Assembly (NCBI RefSeq): GCF_041807905.1
Contig: NZ_JBGVSA010000013.1
Span: 55,782 to 119,781 of the forward strand
Source: JBGVSA01 sp041807905
GTDB lineage: Bacteria > Pseudomonadota > Gammaproteobacteria > Burkholderiales > Rhodocyclaceae
Direction of reading: 5' to 3'
Length of the DNA stretch: 64,000 bases
Below the pieces are notes generated by a model. The model was not told where the DNA came from and did no database searches. It was given only the letters and a program-made list of their open reading frames with translations. The position numbers and the translations under genes are program-made. Positions 46,102 through 55,595 of the stretch are shown in pieces. Each line of letters begins with the position of its first letter. The first letter of the stretch is position 1.

Positions 46102-46695
46102 TCATTTGTCCTCCACGGTTTCGGCACCCGGATGCAACCGGATGACGAGGTTGGGTTGGGTGATCTCCGAGCTGGGCAAGCCGCGTGCATCGCATACATC
46201 GCCGTACTTGGCACGCAATTCATCGATCGGCCCGTACTGGATGGCGTGCAGCGGACAGGCCGCGACGCAGGCCGGGTCTTGACCCTGCTCGCGCAGGTCG
46301 AGGCATAGGTCGCACTTGGACATGCGGCCGATTTCTTCATTCATCTGTGGCGCGCCGTACGGGCAGGACCACGCGCAATAGCCGCAGCCGATGCACTTTT
46401 CGATGTCGACGACCACGACGCCGTCTTCTTCGCGTTTGTGCATGGCTGTTGTCGGGCAGTTGCGCGTGCAGATGGGGTCACTGCAGTGGTTGCATGAGAT
46501 CGATAGCGTGTATGCGAACACGTTGTTGATGTAGCCGCCGCTGCCGTTGGGGGCAAAACCGCCGCCTCGCACTTCAGACACGCGACGGAACAGACGGCCG
46601 ACTTCCAGCCCGTTCTTGTCCTTGCAGGACACCTGACAGGCTTTGCAGCCGCTGCACAGGCTTGAGTCGATGAAAAAGCCGAGTTGAGTTCCCAT
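46102..46695 (-). CDS. dmsB: DMSO-reductase-type iron-sulfur subunit
   Basis: A 197-residue electron-transfer subunit with four 4Fe-4S motifs: CSGCKACQVSC, CNHCSDPICTRNCP, CIGCGYCAWSCP and CDLCLDLREQGQDPACVAACP. It carries electrons from DmsC to DmsA. The start MGTQLGFFIDSSLC aligns with E. coli DmsB, so ATG 46695 is preferred; an ATG overlapping the dmsA stop (46710) would add five residues. The protein lies between A and C in the usual order. Confidence 0.93.
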   Translation of the reverse strand: MGTQLGFFIDSSLCSGCKACQVSCKDKNGLEVGRLFRRVSEVRGGGFAPNGSGGYINNVFAYTLSISCNHCSDPICTRNCPTTAMHKREEDGVVVVDIEKCIGCGYCAWSCPYGAPQMNEEIGRMSKCDLCLDLREQGQDPACVAACPLHAIQYGPIDELRAKYGDVCDARGLPSSEITQPNLVIRLHPGAETVEDK

Positions 46696-46709
46696 ATTGA
46701 ATATCCCCA

Positions 46710-49073
46710 TCAAGCCTTGGCGACCTGCACCAGGATGGTCTGGTGCGCATTACCTTTGGCCAGCGGTGTGATGCGCGTGCTGCTCAGCACGTTGGCGCAG
46801 CCGCCGCGATCGATGCCATTGGCGTCCGGTTGCCACCAGGCGGCCGATTGCAGGGCTACCACGCCGGGCATGATCCGCGTGGTGACTTCCGCAACGATGA
46901 CCGTCGTTCCGCGTTTGTTGAAGGCACGAACCATGTCGCCCTGCTTGACGCCGCGAGCACGAGCGTCGATGGGGTTGATCCACATTTTTTGTGTTTGTGC
47001 CTCTTTCAGCCACGGGTTGGCGAAGAAGGTCGAGTTGGCCCGGTTCTTGCCCTTCCAGGTAATGAGCTGAAGCGGGTATTCGCTCGTGGCTTCGTCCTGC
47101 GGTCCTTCCACCGCTGGCACGTAGTGGCTAAGCGCTGGAATATCGGGGTCGTTCATGTCGTACAGTCGCTTGGAGAAGAGTTCGATCTTTCCAGACGGCG
47201 TCTTGAACGGATGTGCGGCGGGGTCGTCGATTTCCTTCTTGAATGCCACGTACGGCTCGGGGTTCTTGAAATATGCGATGCGCTGGGTCTGCAGCGTATT
47301 GAAGTCCGGGAGTTCTTCTGACGGCTGCGTCAGGCGCGTTGCCTCCCAGATCGCTTCGATCCAGTCTTTCTGGCTGCGGCCGAGGGTGAATTCTTGCTCC
47401 ACGCCGAGCTTGCGTGCGACGTCGGTGAGCCAGTCGTAGTCGTTGCGCGCTTCGTGCAAAGGTTCGATGACTTGCTCGGACAGCATCAGGTAATTGCCCG
47501 AACCCCATGTCTTGCCGATGTTCCAGCGCTCCATGAATGAGGTTTCGGGCAGCAGGACGTCGGCGAACTTTGCCGAAGGCGTCAAGTACAGGTCGCTGCA
47601 GACGATGAACTCGACCTTGCTTTCGTCTGCCAGAAGCCTGGCCGCCGCGTTGACGTCGGGATTCTGGCTCGCGAGGTAATTGCCCGCGAGGCAAAAGATC
47701 ATCTTGATGTTGGTGGAGAGCTGGTCGACTTCTTTCAGGCCGTCTTCGGGGCGGACCTTGCTGGCGTCTTCGACGGCCTGCATCCAGTTCATGATCGAAA
47801 TCTTGCCCTTGACCGCGTTGGTGCCGATGTCGGTCGGCACTGTCCCCTTGCGTGTGCCAATGCCGCCGTAGCCGCCCGCCCAGCCGCCTTTGACACCCAC
47901 GTTGCCGGTGATGCAGGCGAGCATGGCGCTGCCGCGCGCGGTGCGCTCACCGCAGATGTGGCGTTGAGGCCCCCAACCCTGGATCAGTGCGGCGGGCTTG
48001 GTGGTGGCGTACTCGCGTGCGAGGCGGCGGATGGTGAGTGCCGGCACCTTGCAGATCCGTTCGGCCCATTCCGGCGTTTTTGCCACACCGTCTTTCTTGC
48101 CGGTGAGGTAAGCCATGAGCGACTCATTGGCGGGCACGCCCTCGGGCATATGTGCTTCGTCGAAGCCCACGCAGTAGGTGGAGAGGAATTTCGCGTCGTG
48201 CAGGTTCTCGGTGACGATGACGTAGGCCATCGCGTCCATGAGCGCATTGTCGGTCGTCGGCAGAATTGGAATCCACTCGCTGCCGTATGCCGCCGTGCTA
48301 TCGGAATATCGCGGATCGACGACGATGAACTTTGTCCCTCGCCGCTTCATTTCCTGGAAGTAGTGATTGGTGTGCCCGAATACGGTTTCGGTGGGGTTGT
48401 GTCCCCACAGGATGACGAGCTTGGTGTCGAGCAGCGAATCGAGGCCGCTGCCACTGGCCGGTGTCCCATAGGTGTAGGGCGTGGCAGCCAGCGTGTTGCC
48501 CATGCTGACGGAGTGGTAGTAGTCGAGAAAGCCCCCGGTCAGATTGAGCAGGCGGCGCGCCATGACGTCGCCCGAAATGGCGCCACTGCTGCCGGCCGTG
48601 TTGACCGTACAGAAACGCGAAGCGGGGCCATACGCATCGGTAATGCGCTTCATCTGCTGGGCGATGAGCGTGGTGGCCTCGTCCCAGCTCACGCGTTTGA
48701 ACTTGCCTTCGCCGCGTTTGCCCACGCGCACCATCGGGTACTTCAGGCGGTCTGGGTTATAGACGAAACGCCGGTAACTGCGGCCGCGCACACAAGCGCG
48801 CATGACCGGCATGTCGGGATTGATTTCGGCGTCGGCGATGGTGCTGATGCGTACGACGGCGCCGTCTTTGATGTGCGTGCGAATGACGCACTTTCCGCCG
48901 CAGTCGAAGGTGCTGCACGTCTGCACGACTTTTTCGGCGGCCGCGGCGGGCGCACCGGCGGACTGTGTCGCCTTGACGCCGCCTGCGATGAAGGGCGTGG
49001 CGGAAAGCAGGCCAGCCAACTTAAAGAAGTCGCGGCGACTTTCTGTTTTTGAAGCGGAGCGATGGTCGTCCAT
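46710..49073 (-). CDS. dmsA: DMSO-reductase-family molybdopterin catalytic subunit
   Basis: A 787-residue enzyme that probably reduces an S- or N-oxide as terminal electron acceptor. It has a twin-arginine export signal (SRRDFFKLAG near residue 13), then the 4Fe-4S motif CSTFDCGGKC and the molybdopterin domains. SMGNT and GHNPTETVFGH are typical family landmarks. DmsA, biotin-sulfoxide and related reductases cannot be separated by eye, but the B and C partners fit a DmsABC complex. The ATG at 49073 starts the Tat signal; an in-frame start 25 codons upstream is unsupported. A FNR-like box lies 82-95 bp upstream. Confidence 0.92.
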   Translation of the reverse strand: MDDHRSASKTESRRDFFKLAGLLSATPFIAGGVKATQSAGAPAAAAEKVVQTCSTFDCGGKCVIRTHIKDGAVVRISTIADAEINPDMPVMRACVRGRSYRRFVYNPDRLKYPMVRVGKRGEGKFKRVSWDEATTLIAQQMKRITDAYGPASRFCTVNTAGSSGAISGDVMARRLLNLTGGFLDYYHSVSMGNTLAATPYTYGTPASGSGLDSLLDTKLVILWGHNPTETVFGHTNHYFQEMKRRGTKFIVVDPRYSDSTAAYGSEWIPILPTTDNALMDAMAYVIVTENLHDAKFLSTYCVGFDEAHMPEGVPANESLMAYLTGKKDGVAKTPEWAERICKVPALTIRRLAREYATTKPAALIQGWGPQRHICGERTARGSAMLACITGNVGVKGGWAGGYGGIGTRKGTVPTDIGTNAVKGKISIMNWMQAVEDASKVRPEDGLKEVDQLSTNIKMIFCLAGNYLASQNPDVNAAARLLADESKVEFIVCSDLYLTPSAKFADVLLPETSFMERWNIGKTWGSGNYLMLSEQVIEPLHEARNDYDWLTDVARKLGVEQEFTLGRSQKDWIEAIWEATRLTQPSEELPDFNTLQTQRIAYFKNPEPYVAFKKEIDDPAAHPFKTPSGKIELFSKRLYDMNDPDIPALSHYVPAVEGPQDEATSEYPLQLITWKGKNRANSTFFANPWLKEAQTQKMWINPIDARARGVKQGDMVRAFNKRGTTVIVAEVTTRIMPGVVALQSAAWWQPDANGIDRGGCANVLSSTRITPLAKGNAHQTILVQVAKA

Positions 49074-49154
49074 ACAGCGGTTCACCTTTCCGACAAAGCG
49101 TCGTTGAATCGATACAGAGCCTGTCGATGGTGACGTTGTATTGTGCAAATGTAT

Positions 49155-49168
49155 TTGAATTAAATTAA
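49155..49168 (-). promoter_or_regulatory. FNR/ANR-like box before dmsA
   Basis: TTGAA-TTAA-ATTAA matches the FNR half-sites (TTGAT-N4-ATCAA) at 8 of 10 positions. It lies in an AT-rich stretch 82-95 bp before the dmsA start, a position compatible with activation. DMSO-reductase operons are often under oxygen control. Confidence 0.45.
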
Positions 49169-49242
49169 ACCCATGTTTTTGATGTGGTTATTGCGGCACG
49201 CAGAACAACCAGTCCTTGATCCACGTCTGCCGGAGCGCGCAG

Positions 49243-49860
49243 CTAAATGTAGATCGGCCGTGCGTTGGGTTGGAGTTGCGCGCGCGCGGCAATGTCGGTC
49301 AGTGTGAGCCGGGCCAGCCGTGCCAAAGCGCCGAAATGCCCGGGCGGCGCGGCGCTTTCAAGCAATTCCAGATACCGGTCAGACCACGGAAGCAGGTGCG
49401 CTTGCAACAGTTCGTGCAATGCGTCGGCGTCCTCGCTGACCTGCGCCATGGCCAGGCACATCAGCCCAAAGTGATCATCGGGATCGTGTTGGTCAGCCGC
49501 CCGTGTCAGTCCATTGCGGCGCAGGAAGTCGCGCCACTCCAGCGTCGACGCGCCGAACAGGACACGTTCCTCATCCAGATACACCGAGCCCCAGGGCGGG
49601 GCTTCGAGATGTGCCGGCCCGACGAACAAGGTTTGGTGCGCGTCGTCAGCGCCATCCATTGAATGCAGTTCGTACTGGATGGCGTTGAGTTCCTCGGGCC
49701 GTCCATAGGGCCATTGCGAGGGCAGGTCCGTCAGCAAGGCGAGGCATTCGTCATGGGCGGGATGCGACGGCGGATAGTAGAACAGCGTGCCCAGCACCTT
49801 GCCGCATGCAGCGATCGCGGCACGCTCTTCGCTGAAGGCGTCCGTGGCGACTTCATTCAT
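49243..49860 (-). CDS. dmsD: TorD/DmsD-family chaperone
   Basis: A 205-residue all-helical chaperone that should bind the DmsA Tat leader and delay export until cofactor is inserted. The family signature is PWGSVYLDEERVLFG near residue 90. The ATG at 49860 lies 5 bp after the pgi stop, so pgi and this gene are almost fused in transcription; in-frame sequence further upstream is a pgi shadow. A 169-bp gap and a possible FNR-controlled promoter separate it from dmsA. Confidence 0.88.
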   Translation of the reverse strand: MNEVATDAFSEERAAIAACGKVLGTLFYYPPSHPAHDECLALLTDLPSQWPYGRPEELNAIQYELHSMDGADDAHQTLFVGPAHLEAPPWGSVYLDEERVLFGASTLEWRDFLRRNGLTRAADQHDPDDHFGLMCLAMAQVSEDADALHELLQAHLLPWSDRYLELLESAAPPGHFGALARLARLTLTDIAARAQLQPNARPIYI

Positions 49861-49865
49861 GCCAT

Positions 49866-51506
49866 TCAACCTTGTTGTGCGTGGATCGCGCGTTCGATCA
49901 GCGCTTGCGTGGACGAATCGTAGGCCGATGCATCGGTCTCGCCGGCCAGCACTTTTTCGATGCCGGAGGCCAGTTGCTTGCCCAATTCCACACCCCATTG
50001 GTCGAACGAATTCAGGCCCCAGATCGCGCCTTGCACGAACACCTTGTGTTCGTAGAGCGCCAGCAGCGCGCCGAGCGTGCGCGGGTTGAGTTCGTCGAGC
50101 ACCAGCGTGTTGCTTGGGCGATTGCCGCCGAATACGCGATGCGGAATGGCGGCTTCGAGTTCGTCGCCGCTCATGCCGCGGGCGCTCAGTTCGGCGCGCA
50201 CCTCGTCGGCCGTCTTGCCGCGCGCGAGTGCGGCGGATTGGGCGAAGCAGCTCGCCATGAGCGTGCGGTGGTGGCCCGGTAGTACGTTCGGCTGGCGCAG
50301 AGCGAGGATGAAGTCCACCGGAATCAGCGCAGTGCCTTGGTGCAGGAGCTGGAAGTAAGCGTGCTGACCGTTGATGCCGGGCTCGCCCCAGATCACCGGG
50401 CCGGTCGCGTATTCAACGCGCGCACCGTCGCGGCGTACTGATTTGCCGTTGGATTCCATGTCCAGTTGCTGGAGGAAGGCGGGCAGGCGATGCAGCACGT
50501 TGTTGTACGGCGCGATCACGTGCGAGCGCGAGCCGAGAAAATCCACGTACCACACGCCGAGCAGCGCCAGGATGACGGGCAGGTTTTCGGCCAGCGGCGT
50601 GGTGCGGAAGTGCTGGTCCATGTCGTAGGCGCCGGCCAGCAGTTCATCGAAACGGTCCGGCCCGAGCGACAGCACGATGGGCAGCCCGATGGCCGACCAC
50701 AGTGAATAGCGGCCGCCTACCCAGTCCCAGAATCCGAACATGTTGTCGGCGTCGATGCCGAATTCGGTCACCTTGTCGCGATTGGTAGACACGGCCACGA
50801 AATGCCTGGCCACGGCGGATTCGTTGCCGGCAGCATCCACCAGCCATTGGCGCGCGGTGCGCGCGTTGGTGAGCGTTTCGATGGTGGTGAAGGTCTTCGA
50901 CGCGATCACGAACAGCGTGCGTGCCGGGTCCAGCCCACGCAGCGCCTGCTGGATGGCGGCGCCGTCCACGTTCGAGACGAAGTGTACGCGTGGGCCATCG
51001 GCCACCGGCTTGAGCGCTTCGCACACCATGAGCGGACCGAGGTCCGAGCCGCCGATGCCGATGTTCACCACGTCGGTGATGGTCTGCCCGGTGTGGCCGA
51101 GCCATTGGCCGTCGCGCACGCGGCGCGCGAAGGCGTAGAGGCGGGCGCGCTCGGATCGGATTTCGGGCAGCACGTCGCGGCCGTCGACCAGCACGGGCGC
51201 GTCGCCCAGGTTGCGCAGCGCGGTGTGCAGCACGGCGCGGTGTTCGGTGTTGTTGATGGCCTCGCCCGAGAACATCGCATCGCGCTGCGCTTCGACGCCC
51301 GTCTGCTTGGCGAGCGCCACGAGCTGCGCCATGGTGACGTCGTTGACGCGGTTCTTCGAGTAGTCCAGATGAATACCCGCGCCGTCCGCCGAATAGCGCT
51401 GCACGCGTTGCGGGTCTTCGCGGAACAGTTCGCGCAGGTGCGTGCCACGGGCGTGGTCGGCGTGGCGAAGGAGCTCTGCCCAGGCGGGCGCTTGAATCGG
51501 GTTCAT
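49866..51506 (-). CDS. pgi: Glucose-6-phosphate isomerase
   Basis: A 546-residue cytoplasmic enzyme interconverting glucose-6-phosphate and fructose-6-phosphate. Both PGI signatures are present: VFGGNRPSNTL with the nearby active-site sequence, and GLNSFDQWGVELGKQL. VNIGIGGSDLGP marks the sugar-phosphate site. Length is normal. It lies at the head of the co-directional set ending in the dms genes, which would be an unusual operon partner; the 5-bp gap to dmsD makes co-transcription likely at least in part. Confidence 0.96.
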   Translation of the reverse strand: MNPIQAPAWAELLRHADHARGTHLRELFREDPQRVQRYSADGAGIHLDYSKNRVNDVTMAQLVALAKQTGVEAQRDAMFSGEAINNTEHRAVLHTALRNLGDAPVLVDGRDVLPEIRSERARLYAFARRVRDGQWLGHTGQTITDVVNIGIGGSDLGPLMVCEALKPVADGPRVHFVSNVDGAAIQQALRGLDPARTLFVIASKTFTTIETLTNARTARQWLVDAAGNESAVARHFVAVSTNRDKVTEFGIDADNMFGFWDWVGGRYSLWSAIGLPIVLSLGPDRFDELLAGAYDMDQHFRTTPLAENLPVILALLGVWYVDFLGSRSHVIAPYNNVLHRLPAFLQQLDMESNGKSVRRDGARVEYATGPVIWGEPGINGQHAYFQLLHQGTALIPVDFILALRQPNVLPGHHRTLMASCFAQSAALARGKTADEVRAELSARGMSGDELEAAIPHRVFGGNRPSNTLVLDELNPRTLGALLALYEHKVFVQGAIWGLNSFDQWGVELGKQLASGIEKVLAGETDASAYDSSTQALIERAIHAQQG

Positions 51507-51611
51507 GATGAGTTTCGGTGACGAAGTCAGGGCGCCATCATCGCCGATCCGCGCCCGTTTGTGGCGCCGTGTCGGCGTTCGACTGACGCAACCCGGATGG
51601 TGGCTCGGCGC

Positions 51612-52337
51612 CTACTGGGCAAGCCGGTGCGCCAGCGCCGCCGATATGCCCGAATAGGCTACGCCGTCCGTCCCGGCAGGCTGCGGCGCGGGTGTGCCGA
51701 GCAGGCCGGACGCCGCCCGCATGCCGGCCGACACGCTGTCGATGACGGGCAACCCGAGGCGGTTCGCCAGCACGTCGCCCCAACCGGCGAGCGCCGCGCC
51801 GCCGAGGATCAGGCCGTCCGCCTGCCAGCGTTCGCGCGCCCGCAGGCAGGCTTCGCCCAACAGCGCGATGGCCGCTTCGCCGCCGGCCTGCAGATCCAGG
51901 CCCGACTGCGGGAGGATTTCGATGCCCGCCAAGGCCCCGGCGAAGCCTTCCACGACGGCCAGCCGTTCCAGCATGGCCTGCCAGCGCTGTCCGCCCGTGA
52001 TGATGGCAAAACGCCCGCGTGCGGCGGCCTCACTCATCGATGCGCTCGCCAGCCCCACCACGTGCGCGGGGCAGACTTCGCGCAGGGCGTGGAGCCCGGG
52101 GTCGCCGAAGCAGCCGATCAGCACCACGTGCGCTGGCGCCGCCACGGCCCAGGCGTCGAGTACCGCGTGACCGGCCACGGTGTAGGCGACTTCGCTCGAT
52201 ATGTACTGCGCGCCGAAAGGCGCCGTGATGGTGTCGATGTCCGCGTTCGGCAGCGCTGCGCGCGCATGGCGCGCCAGCAGGTCGGTGACGGTGGCGGTGG
52301 TATTGGGATTGATGACGAGAACGCGGCCGGTGGACAT
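51612..52337 (-). CDS. Asp/Glu/hydantoin racemase-family protein missing the second catalytic Cys
   Basis: A 241-residue relative of hydantoin and allantoin racemases. The first catalytic cysteine is C76 in LIGCFGDPGL. The second, normally in LGCAGM, is absent: the sequence reads GLILGGAALAGW with G180 where Cys is expected. Two-base racemisation would therefore be impaired, and a one-cysteine reaction (for example a decarboxylase or lyase in the same superfamily) is possible. The ATG at 52337 follows the PotC-like gene by 35 bp on the same strand, so it belongs to the ABC operon. The substrate may be the transported ligand; allantoin is an attractive but unproven candidate. Confidence 0.8.
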   Translation of the reverse strand: MSTGRVLVINPNTTATVTDLLARHARAALPNADIDTITAPFGAQYISSEVAYTVAGHAVLDAWAVAAPAHVVLIGCFGDPGLHALREVCPAHVVGLASASMSEAAARGRFAIITGGQRWQAMLERLAVVEGFAGALAGIEILPQSGLDLQAGGEAAIALLGEACLRARERWQADGLILGGAALAGWGDVLANRLGLPVIDSVSAGMRAASGLLGTPAPQPAGTDGVAYSGISAALAHRLAQ

Positions 52338-52372
52338 GAGTTGCTTGGCGTTTTCCGTGGATGCGAATGTCG

Positions 52373-53251
52373 TCAGGCCGCGCCCCTGCGCCGGCGGGCC
52401 AGCAGCGCCATGGCGAGGATCGCCACGCCCATCACCACAAAGGAGACCAGCGTGGTGACGGTGCCCAGTGCGTAGATCACCGGCGAGGTGGCCGTGGTGG
52501 TGAGGCCCTGCAATTCCAGCGGCAGCGTGTTGAGGTCGCCGATGGCCTGCGATGAGCGGGCGATTTCGTCCCAGGACAGCGTAAAGCCGAACATGCCCAC
52601 GCCCACCACCGAAGGTCCGATCAAGGGCAGCACCACGTGGCGGAACGTCTGCCACGGCGTGGCGCCGAGGTCGCTCGCGGCTTCTTCGTACGCGGGGTTG
52701 AAGCGGTTGAATACGGCGAACATGACCAGCAGCCCGAAAGGCAGCGTCCACGTGAGCTGCGCGCCGAGCGCCGACGTAAACAGGCCCATGGTGGTGTTGA
52801 ACTCGGCTGCCAGGTTGTCCCAGCCGACCGCGCCGAACAACCATTTGAGCGCGGTATCCAGCAGGCGGAACTCCAGCCCGATGCCGAGTGACACCACAAT
52901 CGACGGCATGATCAGGCTTGCCACGGTAATGAAGAACAGCGCCGTGCCGCCGCGCAGGTTCTTGCGGAAGGCAAGGCTTGCCATCACGGATAGCAGCACG
53001 GTGAGCACTGTCACGGCCGCACCCAGTTTGACCGAGCGCCACAACGCCGCGCCGATGTCGACCACGCCGATGCCTTCGAAGAGTTTGTGGAACCAATGCA
53101 GCGACACGCCGCGCATGGGGAACACAAGGCCACCCTCCGGCCCCTGCAGGCTGAGCACGAAAATGCAGATCACCGGCCCGTAGAGGAACAGCACGAACAG
53201 TGCGAAGAACAGCGCCAGTCCATAAAAGCCGAAGCCGCGTGAATCGCGCAT
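52373..53251 (-). CDS. potC: ABC transporter permease (PotC-like)
   Basis: A 292-residue inner-membrane permease with six helices and the EAA loop EEAASDLGATPWQTFRHVVLP, the Asp-Leu-Gly-Ala form typical of spermidine/putrescine-type importers. It starts 1 bp after the PotB-like gene stop. The gene symbol is by family; the ligand need not be a polyamine. Confidence 0.88.
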   Translation of the reverse strand: MRDSRGFGFYGLALFFALFVLFLYGPVICIFVLSLQGPEGGLVFPMRGVSLHWFHKLFEGIGVVDIGAALWRSVKLGAAVTVLTVLLSVMASLAFRKNLRGGTALFFITVASLIMPSIVVSLGIGLEFRLLDTALKWLFGAVGWDNLAAEFNTTMGLFTSALGAQLTWTLPFGLLVMFAVFNRFNPAYEEAASDLGATPWQTFRHVVLPLIGPSVVGVGMFGFTLSWDEIARSSQAIGDLNTLPLELQGLTTTATSPVIYALGTVTTLVSFVVMGVAILAMALLARRRRGAA

Positions 53252-53252
53252 G

Positions 53253-54257
53253 TCACAACTCCCGGCGCAGGTCGACCATGCGCGTCAGTGCCCAGATGAT
53301 CATCAGCACCACGGCCAGCAGAATCACCGCGTTGGCCGCTGCCATGGGAAATTGCAGATACGAGGTCTGCACCTGGATGATCTTGCCGACCGAAGCGATC
53401 TGCTGCCCGCCCATGACGCCGATGGTGACGAAGTCGCCCATCACGATGGTGATGACGAAGATCGAGCCGATGATGATGCCCGTGCGCGACAGCGGCACGA
53501 TCACGTTCCACAGCGTCTGCCACGCGCTGGCGCCGCCGTCGCGGGCGGCTTCGATGAGCGCGCGGTCGATGCGCATCATCGAGTTGAAGATCGGCACGAT
53601 CATGAAGAACGTGAACAGGTGCACAAAGGCCAGCACCACCGAGAAAGGCGAATACAACAGCCATTCCTGCGGCGAGTCGACGATGCCTGCCGAAATGAGA
53701 AAGTGATTCACCACGCCGTTGCGCCCCAGCAGCGGAATCCACGAAATCATGCGGATGACGTTCGACGTCCAGAACGGGATCGTGCACAGCACGAACAGCA
53801 GCGTCTGCATGGTGGTGGTGCGCACATGAAAGGCGAGAAAGTACGCCACCGTGAAGCCGATCGCCAGCGTAAAGAACCACGTCAGCGCGCAATAGGTGAG
53901 CGTGGACAGGTAAGTCTTGAATGTGACGCACAACTCGGCCGTATTGGCACAGCCTTCGAAAATGCCTACGTAATTCTTGGGTGTGAAGGCGGGGATGAGT
54001 TCGTATTCGCTGGCGTCCCAGAAGCTGACGACCACCACCAGCAACAGCGGGATGATGAAGAACAGTGCGAACACGAGAGCGAAGGGTGCCGCCTGCGCCC
54101 ACGCGGGCAACGCGCGCGCAAGCAAGGGCGTTCGCACGGGGGCCGACGCGTCGGCGGCGGGGGCGAGCAGGGTGGCGCTGTCGGTCTTCATCGTCGATGC
54201 GGCGGTGGAGTTGGAACGCGCCTGCCGCAGCCGTGCCACGGCAGGCGAGTGGGTCAT
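53253..54257 (-). CDS. potB: ABC transporter permease (PotB-like)
   Basis: A 334-residue permease with an extended N-terminus before the first helix (FALVFALFFIIPLLLVVVVS) and the EAA loop EAARDGGASAWQTLWNVIVP. The ATG at 54257 shares its A with the binding-protein stop (TGATG), so the two are translationally coupled; an in-frame start 8 codons upstream is not needed. It pairs with the PotC-like subunit. Confidence 0.88.
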   Translation of the reverse strand: MTHSPAVARLRQARSNSTAASTMKTDSATLLAPAADASAPVRTPLLARALPAWAQAAPFALVFALFFIIPLLLVVVVSFWDASEYELIPAFTPKNYVGIFEGCANTAELCVTFKTYLSTLTYCALTWFFTLAIGFTVAYFLAFHVRTTTMQTLLFVLCTIPFWTSNVIRMISWIPLLGRNGVVNHFLISAGIVDSPQEWLLYSPFSVVLAFVHLFTFFMIVPIFNSMMRIDRALIEAARDGGASAWQTLWNVIVPLSRTGIIIGSIFVITIVMGDFVTIGVMGGQQIASVGKIIQVQTSYLQFPMAAANAVILLAVVLMIIWALTRMVDLRREL

Positions 54258-55540
54258 CAGGCGGCCACGAACTCGTTCCACTTCTGGACCATGTAGGCGT
54301 TCTCGTCCATCACCGAATTCCAGCAGGCGATGGAACCCATGCGTTTTTCATACGAGCCGCCGTCGCGCACGCTGCCGGCCTTTTCGATCACCGTGCCGTC
54401 GGGCGCCTTGATGTCCTTGGCGGCGGGCTTGCCTTCCATCCAGTAGGCCCACTCGTAGGCTTCCATATGGCTCTTGGCGGTTTCCAGCACGGCCGAGTAG
54501 TAGCCCTGGCGGTTCAGATAGGCGCCGGCCCAGCCGTCGAGGAACCAGTTGATGAATTCGTACGCGGCGTCCAGTTTCTTGCCCTGCAGGGTGGCGGGCA
54601 GGCCGAAGCCCGATGCCCACGCGCGATAGCCTTCCTTGAGCGGCTGGAACGTGCAGGCGATGCCCTGCGAGCGTACCTTGGTGACAGCGGGCGACCACAT
54701 CGACTGGATGACGACTTCACCCGATGACATGAGGTTCACGCTCTCGTTGAAGTCCTTCCACAGCGCGCGGAACTGGCCGTTCTTCTTGGCCTCGATCAGC
54801 GCCTTGATGGTGAGGTCGATTTCCTTCTTGGTCATGTTCCCCTTGTCCGGGTACTTGTAGAGGCCCATGGCCTCGACGACCATCGCGGCGTCCATGATGC
54901 CGATCGAAGGAATGTTCAGGATCGCCGCCTTGCCCTTGAATTGCGGGTTGAGCAATTCGGCCCACGATTCGATGGGGCGCTTGATGAGGTCGGGGCGGAT
55001 GCCCAGCGTGTCGGCGTTGTACGTGGTGGGGATCAGCGTGACGAACTGCGTCGGCGTCTTCGCAAAATTCTTCGATTTCTCGCCGTCGAGGAACATCACT
55101 TTCTTCGGCGCAGTGCCTTGATCGCCCACCTTCTTGCCGCCGACTTCACCGCGCGTGAAGAGTGAGGTGATCTTGTCGAAGTTCTTCACGCGGCGCGCAT
55201 CGATGCCTTTGATGTTGCCCGTGGGCACGATCTTCTTGAGCGAAAAATACTCGGTGTCGAGCAGGTCGAACGAGTTCGGCGCGGTGACCGCGCGCTTGCT
55301 CACGTCGTCGGTCGTGACGGGGATGTACTGGATTTCGATGCCGGTGTCGGCCTTGAATTTGTCGGCGATGGCTTTGTCCTGGTTCACCGCCGTGCCCAGG
55401 TAGCGCAGCACGATCTTCTCTTGTGCCTTGACGTACGGAAAGCCTGTGATCGCCGCGGTCGCGGCCGCGCCTTTGAGTAGGGTGCGGCGCATGTTGCTGG
55501 CGGGTTCGGTCACGACGGCTTCCTTCTTGGTGTGGCTCAT
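54257..55540 (-). CDS. potD: ABC transporter binding protein (PotD-like)
   Basis: A 427-residue periplasmic binding protein with a Tat-type leader (NMRRTLLKGAAATAAITG, about residues 17-34). The body has PotD/PotF-like segments (IPTTYNADTLG, SGEVVIQSMWSPAVTKV). GGAG lies 8 bases before the ATG at 55540. The ligand is not certain: polyamines bind through acidic pockets that cannot be verified by eye, and the racemase-family gene in the same operon points to an amino-acid- or hydantoin-like compound. Confidence 0.85.
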   Translation of the reverse strand: MSHTKKEAVVTEPASNMRRTLLKGAAATAAITGFPYVKAQEKIVLRYLGTAVNQDKAIADKFKADTGIEIQYIPVTTDDVSKRAVTAPNSFDLLDTEYFSLKKIVPTGNIKGIDARRVKNFDKITSLFTRGEVGGKKVGDQGTAPKKVMFLDGEKSKNFAKTPTQFVTLIPTTYNADTLGIRPDLIKRPIESWAELLNPQFKGKAAILNIPSIGIMDAAMVVEAMGLYKYPDKGNMTKKEIDLTIKALIEAKKNGQFRALWKDFNESVNLMSSGEVVIQSMWSPAVTKVRSQGIACTFQPLKEGYRAWASGFGLPATLQGKKLDAAYEFINWFLDGWAGAYLNRQGYYSAVLETAKSHMEAYEWAYWMEGKPAAKDIKAPDGTVIEKAGSVRDGGSYEKRMGSIACWNSVMDENAYMVQKWNEFVAA

Positions 55541-55595
55541 TTCGATCTCCGGTTGAAAGTCAGGTGGGCGATGCGGCTTTGTTTGAACGCATATG

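Noticed and set aside
51612..53096. 494-residue frame for the racemase-family gene
   Set aside because: The first 253 residues are a shadow of the PotC-like permease; the true start is ATG 52337.
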